Source: SG-bin9 sp049323835 (GTDB taxonomy: Bacteria > Pseudomonadota > Alphaproteobacteria > Rhizobiales > Xanthobacteraceae). Taken from it: a stretch of DNA of 40,152 nucleotides. The stretch covers positions 1-40,152 of the forward strand of contig JBMOOJ010000006.1 in the NCBI GenBank assembly GCA_049323835.1. Reading direction: 5' to 3'. Shown piece after piece: positions 31,631-39,581 of this stretch. Within the stretch, counting starts at the first letter, position 1. The number at the start of each line of letters is the position of its first letter. A model generated the notes under the pieces. The model ran no database searches. It was not told the DNA's origin and saw nothing but the letters and a program-made list of their open reading frames with translations. The position numbers and the translations under genes were made by a program.

Positions 31631-32851
31631 GTGGTTCGTTCTCTGAGCGCAGTTTTCATGGCAGCGCTGATGTGCGGATCGTTTGCGGCGATCCCGGTGC
31701 GGGCGCAGGTGTCAGACGATGTCGTCCGGATCGGCGTGCTGACCGATTTGTCGAGCTGGGGCCGTGACAACAGCGGACCGGGATCAGTCGAAGCCGCACG
31801 GATGGCGGTCGAGGAATTCGGCAAAACCGTCCTCGGCAAGCCGATCGAGATCGTTAGCGCCGATCATCAGATGAAAACCGATGTCGGCACGACGCTGGCG
31901 CGGTCGTGGTTCGACAACGACAAGGTCGATGCCGTCGTCGACATTCCGAACTCGGGCATCGCCATCGCCGTGCACAATATGGTGCGCGAGCGCAACAAGA
32001 TCGCGCTGCTGTCGGGCCCGGGCGCAAGCTCGCTGACGGATGAACTGTGCAGCCCGAATACGGTGCACTTCGCCTACGACACGTATGCGCTGTCGAAAGT
32101 CACCGCGGCCGCGGTGGTGAAAGAGGGCGGAAAGTCCTGGTTCTTTGTTACCGCCGACTATGCGTTTGGGCATCAGCTCGAGCGTGACGCGACGCGCTTC
32201 GTGAAGGAGATGGGCGGTACCATTCTCGGCGGTGTCCGCCATCCGACCAATACGGCGGACTTCTCGTCGTTCGCCTTGCAGGCGCAGGCATCGAAAGCCA
32301 ATGTCGTGGCCTTCGCCAATGCCGGTCAGGACGCCGACAACGCGATCAAGCAATCCGGTGAATTCGGTCTTGTGAAGGGCGGGCAGAAGCTCGTCGGGCT
32401 TTTGCTGTTCGATACTGATATTCACGCTATCGGTCTGAATGCCGCGCAAGGCACGTTCCTGACCACGGCGTCATACTGGAACATGAACGAGGCGACGCGC
32501 GCATGGTCGAAGAAGTTCTTCGCCAAGACCAACGTCATGCCGACCATGATCCATGTCGGGGTCTATGGCTCGGTGCTGCATTATCTCAAGGCCATCAGAG
32601 CAGCCGGCACCGACGAGGCGCCGAAGGTGATGGCCAAGATGCGCGAACTGCCGATCGAGGATACGTTCGTGCGCGGCGCCAGGCTGCGCGAGGATGGACG
32701 GGTGATCCGCGATATGTATCTTGCGAAGGTGAAGAAGCCATCCGAGTCCAAGGAGCCGTGGGATTACCTCGACATCGTCCAGACGGTGAAGGGTGAGGAT
32801 GCCTACCGGCCGATCTCGGAATCCAAGTGTCCGTTGCTGAAGAAGCAGTAA
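31631..32851 (+). CDS. Orphan LIV-type ABC transporter periplasmic binding protein
   Basis: This 406-residue type I periplasmic binding protein has a signal peptide of about 25 residues (AIPVRA before QVSDD). The body starts VVRIGVLTDLSSWGRDNSGP and includes FVTADYAFGHQLERDATRFV, typical of the family branch that binds aromatic or urea-like compounds. The GTG at 31631 is chosen because GGAGG ends five bases before it; an ATG at 31601 lacks such a site. No permease or ATPase genes adjoin it, so it may use one of the two importers in this window or another elsewhere. It lies 7 bp before the flavoprotein gene. Confidence 0.85.
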   Translation: MVRSLSAVFMAALMCGSFAAIPVRAQVSDDVVRIGVLTDLSSWGRDNSGPGSVEAARMAVEEFGKTVLGKPIEIVSADHQMKTDVGTTLARSWFDNDKVDAVVDIPNSGIAIAVHNMVRERNKIALLSGPGASSLTDELCSPNTVHFAYDTYALSKVTAAAVVKEGGKSWFFVTADYAFGHQLERDATRFVKEMGGTILGGVRHPTNTADFSSFALQAQASKANVVAFANAGQDADNAIKQSGEFGLVKGGQKLVGLLLFDTDIHAIGLNAAQGTFLTTASYWNMNEATRAWSKKFFAKTNVMPTMIHVGVYGSVLHYLKAIRAAGTDEAPKVMAKMRELPIEDTFVRGARLREDGRVIRDMYLAKVKKPSESKEPWDYLDIVQTVKGEDAYRPISESKCPLLKKQ

Positions 32852-32858
32852 GGCTGAC

Positions 32859-34589
32859 ATGACGGCGAACAACGCGACTGTCGCGGACGAAGTTCATGAC
32901 TGCGATGTGTTGGTCATCGGGTCTGGTGCCGCGGGGATGGCAGCCGCCATCACCGCGCGCTACCGCGGGCTCGATGTACTCATCGTGGAGAAGGAGCCGC
33001 GCTTCGGCGGCACCACCGCGCGCTCCGGCGGCTGGCTCTGGATCCCGGGAACGTCGCTCGCTAAGGCATGGGGCGTTCACGAAAGCCCCGATGCCGCGCG
33101 CACCTATCTGCGGCATGAAGCAGGCAACAGTTTCGACGAGGCGCGCGTCGATGCGTTTCTCGCGGCGGGCCCGGAAGCTGTCGACTTCTTCACGACCAGG
33201 ACCGCGGTGCGGTTCGACATGCCGCTCGTCTTTCCGGACTACCATGCGGAAGCGCCGGGCGGCGTGCAGGGCGGCCGCTCCATGGTGGCGCGGCCATTCG
33301 ACGGGCGCGAGCTCGGGCCGCACATCGATGCGCTCGGGCACCCTCTGCCAGAACTCACCGTCTTCGGAATGATGCTCGGCTCCGGCAAGGAGATCGTGCA
33401 CTTCATGCGCGCGACGCGCTCGCTCACCTCGGCGGTGTATGTGATGAAGCGCCTCGCGCGGCAATTCCGAGACGTGATGCGTCATGGGCGCGGCATGACG
33501 CTGACGAACGGCAATGCGCTCGCCGGGCGGCTGGCGAAATCCGCGTTCGATCTGAAAATTCCGCTATGGCTCTCAAGCCCTGCGAAGGAATTGGTCGTGA
33601 GCGGCGGTGCCGTTCGCGGTGCGGTCGTCGTTCGGAATGGCAAACTCTGCCGGATCGACGCAAGGCGCGGCGTGGTGCTTGCCTGTGGTGGCTTCCCGCA
33701 TGACATCGCACGGCGCAAGGCGTTGTTTCCGCATGCGCCGACGGGTGCCGAGCACTTTTCCCCCGGACCGATCGGCAACACCGGTGATGGTCTACGCATG
33801 GCGGAAGCGATCGGCGCGCGGATCGACGACACGCTGCCGAATGCAGCTGCGTGGGTGCCGGTCTCAGTGACGACACGCAAGGACGGCAGCAAAGGTGTCA
33901 TGCCGCACTTCATCGATCGCGCGAAGCCCGGCGTCATTGCCGTCGGCAAGGATGGTCAGCGTTTCGCGAACGAAGGCGATTCCTACCACGACTTCGTTCA
34001 GGCGATGATGCGCACGGCAAAGCCGGGTCAGGAACTCGCGTCGTATCTGATCTGCGATCATCGCACGCTGCGGAAATACGGGCTTGGTTGTGTGCCGCCG
34101 TTTCCGATGCCGCTCGGCCATCATCTGCGCACGGGTTATCTCATGCGCGGCCGAACGATCGCGGAACTGGCCGGGCAGGCCGGCATCGATGCGCGGGCGC
34201 TCGAAGCGACGATTGCGGGATTTAACGCGAAGGCCGCCGACGGGCAGGATCCCGCGTTTGGCAAAGGTTCGCGCGCGTACAATCGCTTTCAGGGTGACGC
34301 GCTGCATGGGCCCAACCCATGCCTTGCGCCGATCAAGGACGGGCCGTTCTACGCCATCAAGATGGTCGTCGGCGATCTCGGAACGTACGCCGGCATCACC
34401 ACCGATGCGCACTCGCGCGTGCTCGATACGCAGGGACAGCCGATCGGCGGGCTCTATGCGGCGGGCAACGACATCGCCAGCATCATGGGCGGCAATTATC
34501 CGGGCGCGGGCATCACGCTCGGACCGGCGCTGACGTTCGGTTACATCGCCGGCCGTCATATTGCGGATGCCGCAGGAGCAGCGCGATGA
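32859..34589 (+). CDS. FAD-dependent oxidoreductase, KstD / fumarate-reductase flavoprotein family
   Basis: This 576-residue cytoplasmic flavoprotein has the dinucleotide-binding motif VLVIGSGAAGMAAA (17-30), the FAD segment EKEPRFGGTTARSGGWLWIP and the C-terminal block LYAAGNDIASIMGGNYPGAG. These place it with 3-ketosteroid dehydrogenases and related FAD-linked desaturases or reductases. It probably inserts or removes a double bond next to a carbonyl group; the substrate is unknown. No obvious steroid-degradation genes are present. It is followed, with a 4-bp overlap (ATGA), by the SDR gene, so the two probably act in sequence. Confidence 0.83.
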   Translation: MTANNATVADEVHDCDVLVIGSGAAGMAAAITARYRGLDVLIVEKEPRFGGTTARSGGWLWIPGTSLAKAWGVHESPDAARTYLRHEAGNSFDEARVDAFLAAGPEAVDFFTTRTAVRFDMPLVFPDYHAEAPGGVQGGRSMVARPFDGRELGPHIDALGHPLPELTVFGMMLGSGKEIVHFMRATRSLTSAVYVMKRLARQFRDVMRHGRGMTLTNGNALAGRLAKSAFDLKIPLWLSSPAKELVVSGGAVRGAVVVRNGKLCRIDARRGVVLACGGFPHDIARRKALFPHAPTGAEHFSPGPIGNTGDGLRMAEAIGARIDDTLPNAAAWVPVSVTTRKDGSKGVMPHFIDRAKPGVIAVGKDGQRFANEGDSYHDFVQAMMRTAKPGQELASYLICDHRTLRKYGLGCVPPFPMPLGHHLRTGYLMRGRTIAELAGQAGIDARALEATIAGFNAKAADGQDPAFGKGSRAYNRFQGDALHGPNPCLAPIKDGPFYAIKMVVGDLGTYAGITTDAHSRVLDTQGQPIGGLYAAGNDIASIMGGNYPGAGITLGPALTFGYIAGRHIADAAGAAR

Positions 34590-35337
34590 CACTCCTCGCG
34601 GGCAAGCTGGCGTTCGTCACCGGAGCGGGCAACGGCAACGGGCGCGCCATCGCGCTCGGACTTGCGGCGCATGGAGCCGACGTTGTCGTAACCGACATCG
34701 ACGCCAAATCTGCCGACCGGACTGCAAAGGAAGTACGCGAGCGGGGCCGCTCCGCGTGGGCCTTTCCGCTCGATGTGACCGATGTCGCAGCTTGCGCAGA
34801 CGCTGCACGGCAGGTGCGGGATGCGGCGGGGGCGATTTCCGTTCTGGTCAACAATGCGGGCATCATCATCCGCGAGACGATCGACTCACCGCGCGCGCAT
34901 GACAGTTGGCGCAAGGTGCTCGACGTCAATCTCAACGGCGTGTTCAACGTCACGCAAGCGTTTCTGCCGGCGCTGCGCGAAACCAAAGGCAGCGTCATCA
35001 ACATCGCCTCGATTGCATCCTTTACCGGCATTGCCGATACGATCGGCTATTCGCCGTCGAAGGGTGGCGTAAAGCTCCTGACCCAGGCGCTTCGCGGGAG
35101 CTCGCCCGTGACGGCATCCGCGTCAACGCCATCGCGCCCGGCGTCATCGAAACGGCGATGACCGAGGTGACCCGCAACGATCCTGCCCGGCTTGCAGGTT
35201 TTCTCGGACGGACGCCGCTCGGCCGCGTCGGCCAGCCCGAAGAACTGGTCGGCCCGGTGGTGTTTCTGGCGTCCGGCATGGCGTCATACGTCACCGGCGC
35301 TATCTTGCCGGTGGATGGCGGCTTCCTTGCGGTGTAG
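34586..35337 (+). pseudogene. Short-chain dehydrogenase/reductase, disrupted by a single-base frameshift
   Basis: Two frames together encode a normal SDR. The first (34586 to about 35092) has the cofactor motif VTGAGNGNGRAIA, LVNNAGIII and the catalytic YSPSKGG with its Tyr and Lys. The second continues ELARDGIRVNAIAPGVIETA through to TGAILPVDGGFLAV and ends at 35337. Joining them needs one extra base near 35091-35093; inserting a G restores a QALAREL reading and a 250-residue protein, the usual SDR length. Without it, translation stops at 35161 after unrelated residues. All motifs are otherwise intact, so the lesion is very recent or is a sequencing error. It overlaps the flavoprotein stop by 4 bp. 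Confidence 0.85.
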
Positions 35338-35357
35338 ATCATTCCGCGGGGGATCTG

Positions 35358-36137
35358 GTGGCGAAGCTCAAGCGCGGAATTCAATCGATCGAGGTCGGCG
35401 GTGAGCTGCTGCGTGCCCTTGCGCGCTTCGGCGAGCCGATGATGCTGCGCGATCTGGCGCGCGAAGCCGGAATGACGGCCGCGAAGGCGCATCCGTATCT
35501 CGTCAGCTTCGCCCGGCTCGGCCTGATCCAGCAGAGCGAGAGCACCGGCCGCTACGAGTTCGGGCCTTTAGCGCTTGAGCTCGGCATTGTCAGCATGCGT
35601 CGGCTTTCCGCCGTCAAGGTCGCGACGCCGGAAGTCGCAGCGCTTGCGGGCAAGATCGATCACGCGGTCTCGTTGGCGGTGTGGGGTGCGCATGGCCCCA
35701 CCATCGTCTGGCTGGAGGAGCCGAGCCATCCTGTGCACATTGCGATGCGCGTCGGCTCGGTTGCCGCGATGCTGGAGACGGCAACCGGCCGCGTGTTTGC
35801 CGCATTCCTTCCGGCAAAGATCGTCGATACGGCGCTGAAGGAAGGTCTCGATCGCCTCGGTGTCGGCTATCGCGACAAGCGGCCAAAGAAAGCCGATGTC
35901 GCTCGCATGCTCGACGACGTCCGAAGCCGCGGGATGGCGCGGGCGGTCGGCGATCCGCTTCCCGGTGTTAACGCCTTTGCCGCGCCCGTCTTCGATCACA
36001 ACGGGACGGTGGTGCTCGCGATCACGGCGATGGGGCCAGTCGGCACGTTCGATGTCGACTGGAAGAGCAGAATTGCGCGCGACTTGTCCGAATGTGCGCA
36101 GAACATTTCAAAGCGGCTGGGCGCACCGCCGCGATAG
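35358..36137 (+). CDS. IclR-family transcriptional regulator
   Basis: This 259-residue regulator has an N-terminal winged helix (about 8-70; GGELLRALARFGEPMMLRDL, AREAGMTAAKAHPYLVSFAR) and an IclR effector domain with VRSRGMARAVGDPLPGVNAF and APVFDHNGTVVLAITAMG. It starts with GTG at 35358, with GGGGGA upstream. It lies 20 bp after the SDR gene on the same strand and probably controls the binding protein-flavoprotein-SDR unit. IclR proteins commonly sense the catabolic substrate. The stop is only 4 bp from the converging nadC stop. Confidence 0.87.
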   Translation: MAKLKRGIQSIEVGGELLRALARFGEPMMLRDLAREAGMTAAKAHPYLVSFARLGLIQQSESTGRYEFGPLALELGIVSMRRLSAVKVATPEVAALAGKIDHAVSLAVWGAHGPTIVWLEEPSHPVHIAMRVGSVAAMLETATGRVFAAFLPAKIVDTALKEGLDRLGVGYRDKRPKKADVARMLDDVRSRGMARAVGDPLPGVNAFAAPVFDHNGTVVLAITAMGPVGTFDVDWKSRIARDLSECAQNISKRLGAPPR

Positions 36138-36141
36138 ACTG

Positions 36142-36996
36142 CTACGCGGCGTCCCAATCGAGTCCGATGTCAAGCGCGGCTGCGCTGTGCGTCACCCAGC
36201 CCACCGAAATCAGATCGACGCCGGATGCCGCGATCGCAGGTGCCGTGGATGCGGTGATGCGGCCGGAAGCCTCGGTGATCGCGCGGCCACCGACCATGGC
36301 GACGGCACGCTTCAAATCCTCCGGCGTCATGTTGTCGAGCAGGACGGCATCGATCCCAAGCGCGAGCGCTTCTTCGAGCTGCGCCAGCGTGTCGACCTCG
36401 ACCTCGATCTTGACCAGATGACCGGCGTGCGCCTTTGCGCGTTCGATGGCGGTGCGGATGCCGCCGGCGATGGCGATGTGGTTGTCCTTGATCAGGATCG
36501 CATCGTCGAGGCCGAAGCGGTGGTTGTGTCCGCCGCCGGCGCGCACCGCGTACTTCTCCAACGTCCGCAAGCCCGGCGTGGTCTTGCGCGTGCAGACGAT
36601 TTGCGCGCGCGTGCCTTTCACTGCATCGGCCAGCGATGCCGTGGCGGTCGCGACGCCGCTCAGGTGGCAGAGAAAGTTCAGCGCCGTGCGCTCGCCGGTG
36701 AGGAGGCTGCGTGCCGGTCCGTTGATCGTGGCGATCACATCGCCGGCTGCGACGGTGCTGCCGTCTGGCCGTTCAGTGGTCACCTCGATTGACGGCGAGA
36801 CGAGTTGGAACGCCATGCGCGCGACATCGAGTCCCGCGACAACCCCAGGCTGGCGCGCGCGCATCACAAGTGTTGCCTGCTGATCGGCGGGCACGATCGC
36901 ATCGGCGGTGATGTCGCCGGCCCGGCCGAGATCTTCCAGCAGCGCGGCCCGCACCAGCGGCTCGTACATGATCGGCAGCAGTGGATTGAGCGTCAC
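36142..36996 (-). CDS. nadC: Nicotinate-nucleotide diphosphorylase (quinolinate phosphoribosyltransferase) NadC
   Basis: NadC converts quinolinate and PRPP to nicotinate mononucleotide. The 284-residue product has LLEDLGRAGDITADAI at the N-terminus, RTALNFLCHLSGVAT, CTRKTTPGLRTLEKYAV (basic active site), GGGHNHRFGLDDAILIKDNH and KIEVEVDTL, all typical of NadC. The GTG at 36996 is chosen because it forms a GTGA overlap with the nadB stop; the frame extends further upstream, but into nadB. It is the last gene of nadA-nadB-nadC. Confidence 0.95.
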   Translation of the reverse strand: MTLNPLLPIMYEPLVRAALLEDLGRAGDITADAIVPADQQATLVMRARQPGVVAGLDVARMAFQLVSPSIEVTTERPDGSTVAAGDVIATINGPARSLLTGERTALNFLCHLSGVATATASLADAVKGTRAQIVCTRKTTPGLRTLEKYAVRAGGGHNHRFGLDDAILIKDNHIAIAGGIRTAIERAKAHAGHLVKIEVEVDTLAQLEEALALGIDAVLLDNMTPEDLKRAVAMVGGRAITEASGRITASTAPAIAASGVDLISVGWVTHSAAALDIGLDWDAA

Positions 36997-38552
36997 AGGC
37001 AAGCACTCCGGGAGAGAGGGATTTCGTCGCCGGCGATTGCGCGCGCCGCGTCGAGCGCCTCGCGCAAGCGAAGCGAGGACCGCGCGGATGCCGGCAATGT
37101 TGCAGGACAATCGGTGCGGCAGTGGCCGCCGCGGCTCTCCTGACGTTGATATGCGGCGACCGCGATCATCAGTCCGATCAGCGCCGGATCGGTCGCTGCG
37201 CCGCCATTGTGCACGATCGGGAGCAGGTATCGGATGCCGCGCCGGATCGAGGCTTCATCGCGCAGTACACCGAGACTTTCGCTCATGATCGGCCGCACGG
37301 TCGATGGATCGGGCGCAGGCGGAAGCGCACCGACACCAACGTTGCCTGCACGGGCGATGCGTCCGTTCGCACCCTTGACGCTCTCCGCGACCCAGCGTGC
37401 GCAGACGATGGCCTCTGTCAGCGAGTTGCTGGCGAGGCGATTAGCGCCGTGCAATCCGGTGCGGCTCGCTTCGCCGCAGGCCCAGAGCCCATCGACGGTG
37501 CTGCGGCCTTCGCCATCCACGGCGATGCCGCCCATGTGATAGTGGACCGCCGGCCGCACGGGGATCGGATCGTGCGCCGGGTCGATTCCCGCCATCTTGC
37601 AAAATGCGCTGATGACCGGATAGCGCGTGGCGAAATCCGGGCCCGGCTTCTGCCGCGCATCGAGGAAGGTGCGGTGTCCCTTCGCGCGATGCCGCCAGAC
37701 GGCGCGGGCAACGATGTCGCGCGGAGCCAATTCCGCACCCGGCTCGTCCGCCATGAAGCGATGTCCGGTTTCGTCGATCAGGATGGCGCCGTCGCCGCGC
37801 ACGGCTTCGGTGATCAGCGGCAGCGGCCGCGAGGGGCCGTCAAAGGCGGTCGGATGAAACTGAATGAATTCGAGATCGCGCAATTCCGCCCCCGCGTGCG
37901 CGGCGAGCGTGAGGCCTTGTCCGAAGCAGCCGCCGGGATTGGTGCTGTCGAGAAACAGCCCGCCGATGCCGCCGGTGGCGATCACCACGCGGCTGGTCTC
38001 GATCACGATCGGGCCAGCGGCATTCGCCGCAAGCACGCCTCTGACGGTGTTGTCTTCAACGATCAAGCGGCGTGCCTCGACGCCTTCGAGCAGCGTGATC
38101 GAGGGGGTGCGGCGGACAGCTGCGATCAGCGCGCGCATGATTTCGCGGCCGGTGCCGTCACCGGTGGCGTGCACGATGCGATGGCGGCTGTGCGCGGCTT
38201 CAAGGCCAAGCCTCAACGCTCCATCCGGTGCACGATCAAACGCGACGCCGAGTCGCGCGAGATGTTCGACCGCCGCAGGAGCCGCCTCGATGATGCGGCG
38301 CGCGGCTGCGATATCGCAGTGACCGGCGCCGGCCGCGATCGTGTCCGCCAGGTGCAACGCCGGGCTATCGTCGTTGCCGGCCGCGGCGGCAAGCCCGCCC
38401 TGCGCCCACATGCTGGAGGCTTCCGCACCGAGCGGCGCCTTCGACAGCAGCACCACAGGCTCGGGCGCGAGATGCAGCGCGGTCATCAATCCGGCAACGC
38501 CGCCGCCGATGATCAGCGGGCGGTCCGCCAGCTCCGGCAAGGTCGCGGTCAT
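36993..38552 (-). CDS. nadB: L-aspartate oxidase NadB
   Basis: This 519-residue flavoenzyme oxidises L-aspartate to iminoaspartate, the first step of bacterial NAD synthesis. The FAD motif PLIIGGGVAGLMTALHL spans about 13-29. Further family motifs are SSMWAQGGLAAA, EFIQFHPTAF, HYHMGGIAVD, the FAD-contact block LHGANRLASNSLTEA and the C-terminal SRGGHCRTDCP. All are in the expected order. It overlaps nadA by 4 bp (ATGA) and nadC by 4 bp (GTGA), giving a tightly coupled operon. Confidence 0.95.
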   Translation of the reverse strand: MTATLPELADRPLIIGGGVAGLMTALHLAPEPVVLLSKAPLGAEASSMWAQGGLAAAAGNDDSPALHLADTIAAGAGHCDIAAARRIIEAAPAAVEHLARLGVAFDRAPDGALRLGLEAAHSRHRIVHATGDGTGREIMRALIAAVRRTPSITLLEGVEARRLIVEDNTVRGVLAANAAGPIVIETSRVVIATGGIGGLFLDSTNPGGCFGQGLTLAAHAGAELRDLEFIQFHPTAFDGPSRPLPLITEAVRGDGAILIDETGHRFMADEPGAELAPRDIVARAVWRHRAKGHRTFLDARQKPGPDFATRYPVISAFCKMAGIDPAHDPIPVRPAVHYHMGGIAVDGEGRSTVDGLWACGEASRTGLHGANRLASNSLTEAIVCARWVAESVKGANGRIARAGNVGVGALPPAPDPSTVRPIMSESLGVLRDEASIRRGIRYLLPIVHNGGAATDPALIGLMIAVAAYQRQESRGGHCRTDCPATLPASARSSLRLREALDAARAIAGDEIPLSRSACL

Positions 38553-39523
38553 AGCGCCAGCATCCGTTCGACAGCCAGACGTGCGCGTCCGGCAATCGCC
38601 GGATCGATCGTCACTTCATGCGTGCCGGTTTCGAGGGCATGGCGGATGTTCTTCAGGCTGATCCGCTTCATGTGCGGACACAAATTGCACGGCCGGATGA
38701 ACTCGACCTCGGGATGCAGCACCGCGACGTTGTCGCTCATCGAGCACTCGGTCAGCAGCACCACGCGGGGAGGGCGCTCCTTCTGCACGAAGCCGGACAT
38801 CGCTGCGGTCGAGCCGGAAAAATCGGCCTCGGCCACCACCTCGGGCGGGCATTCGGGATGCGCAAGAATGGTAACGCCCGGATGATCCTCACGCAGCTGA
38901 CGGACCTCCGCCGGCGTGAACAGCTCGTGCACCTCGCAATGGCCTTTCCAGGCGATGATCTTCACCTGCGTCTGCTTGGCGATGTTCTGTGCCAGATATT
39001 CGTCCGGCAGCATGATGACGCGGTCCGTGCCGAGCGATTGGACCACGGCCAGCGCATTGCCTGATGTACAGCAGATATCGGACTCCGCCTTCACGGCCGT
39101 CGACGTGTTGACGTAGGCAACCACCGGCGCGCCGGGATAGCGCTCGCGCATCAGGCGCACATCCTGCGCGGTAATGGAATCCGCGAGCGAACAGCCGGCC
39201 CGGGTGTCCGGGATCAGCACCGTCTTCTCCGGATTCAGCAGCTTCGCCGTCTCGGCCATGAAGTGCACGCCCGCGAGCACGATCACATCGGCATCGACCT
39301 TGGTGGCCTCGCGCGCGAGCAACAGGCTGTCGCCAACGATGTCGGCGACGCCGTGGAAGATTTCCGGTGTCTGGTAGTTGTGCGCGAGGATGACGGCGTT
39401 GTGCTTCCGCTTCAGATCGAGGATCGCGTCCACGTCGTCAGCAAAGGTCGCCCATTCGAACGGCGGAATCACCCGTTTGACGCGGTCGTACAGCGCGGAC
39501 GAAGGGGCGGTCTGGACAGCCAT
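38549..39523 (-). CDS. nadA: Quinolinate synthase NadA
   Basis: NadA condenses iminoaspartate with dihydroxyacetone phosphate to quinolinate, using an oxygen-sensitive 4Fe-4S cluster. The 324-residue product has NAVILAHNYQTPEI near residue 42, DSLLLAREA, and the probable cluster cysteines Cys111 (RAGCSLAD), Cys196 (WKGHCEVHE) and Cys282 (NLCPHMK). The ATG at 39523 has GGAGAG five bases upstream. This ribosome-binding site lies inside one of two inverted repeats recognised as likely NadQ operators, so NadQ could block both transcription and initiation. Confidence 0.95.
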   Translation of the reverse strand: MAVQTAPSSALYDRVKRVIPPFEWATFADDVDAILDLKRKHNAVILAHNYQTPEIFHGVADIVGDSLLLAREATKVDADVIVLAGVHFMAETAKLLNPEKTVLIPDTRAGCSLADSITAQDVRLMRERYPGAPVVAYVNTSTAVKAESDICCTSGNALAVVQSLGTDRVIMLPDEYLAQNIAKQTQVKIIAWKGHCEVHELFTPAEVRQLREDHPGVTILAHPECPPEVVAEADFSGSTAAMSGFVQKERPPRVVLLTECSMSDNVAVLHPEVEFIRPCNLCPHMKRISLKNIRHALETGTHEVTIDPAIAGRARLAVERMLAL

Positions 39524-39571
39524 TTATACTCTCCATGAGCATATCATGGCTTATACTTATCCTGAGCATAA
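39524..39571. promoter_or_regulatory. Two tandem inverted repeats, likely NadQ operators
   Basis: Site 1 has arms TTATACTC (39524-39531) and GAGCATAT (39537-39544). Site 2 has arms TTATACTT (39551-39558) and GAGCATAA (39564-39571). Each has a 5-bp centre, and their centres are 27 bp apart. They fill nearly the whole nadQ-nadA gap. Such sites are expected for a NadQ regulon, in which NadQ controls nadABC. The near-identity of the two copies is direct evidence for a shared binding protein. Confidence 0.75.
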
Positions 39572-39581
39572 AGGCTGTCAA
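39550..39581 (-). promoter_or_regulatory. Predicted sigma-70 promoter of nadABC
   Basis: On the minus strand a perfect TTGACA (39581-39576) overlaps the nadQ stop. A -10 element follows as AAGTAT with 17-bp spacing (39558-39553) or as the shifted TATAAG with 20-bp spacing (39555-39550). Operator site 2 covers the spacer and -10 element, so NadQ binding would exclude RNA polymerase. Confidence 0.55.

Noticed and set aside
35358..36137. IclR gene as the regulator of nadC
   Set aside because: It converges with nadC, and the nad operon has its own operators and NadQ gene at the other end.
37122..38885. Plus-strand open frame of 587 codons opposite nadB and nadA
   Set aside because: It is antisense to two textbook NAD synthesis genes and has no domain pattern.
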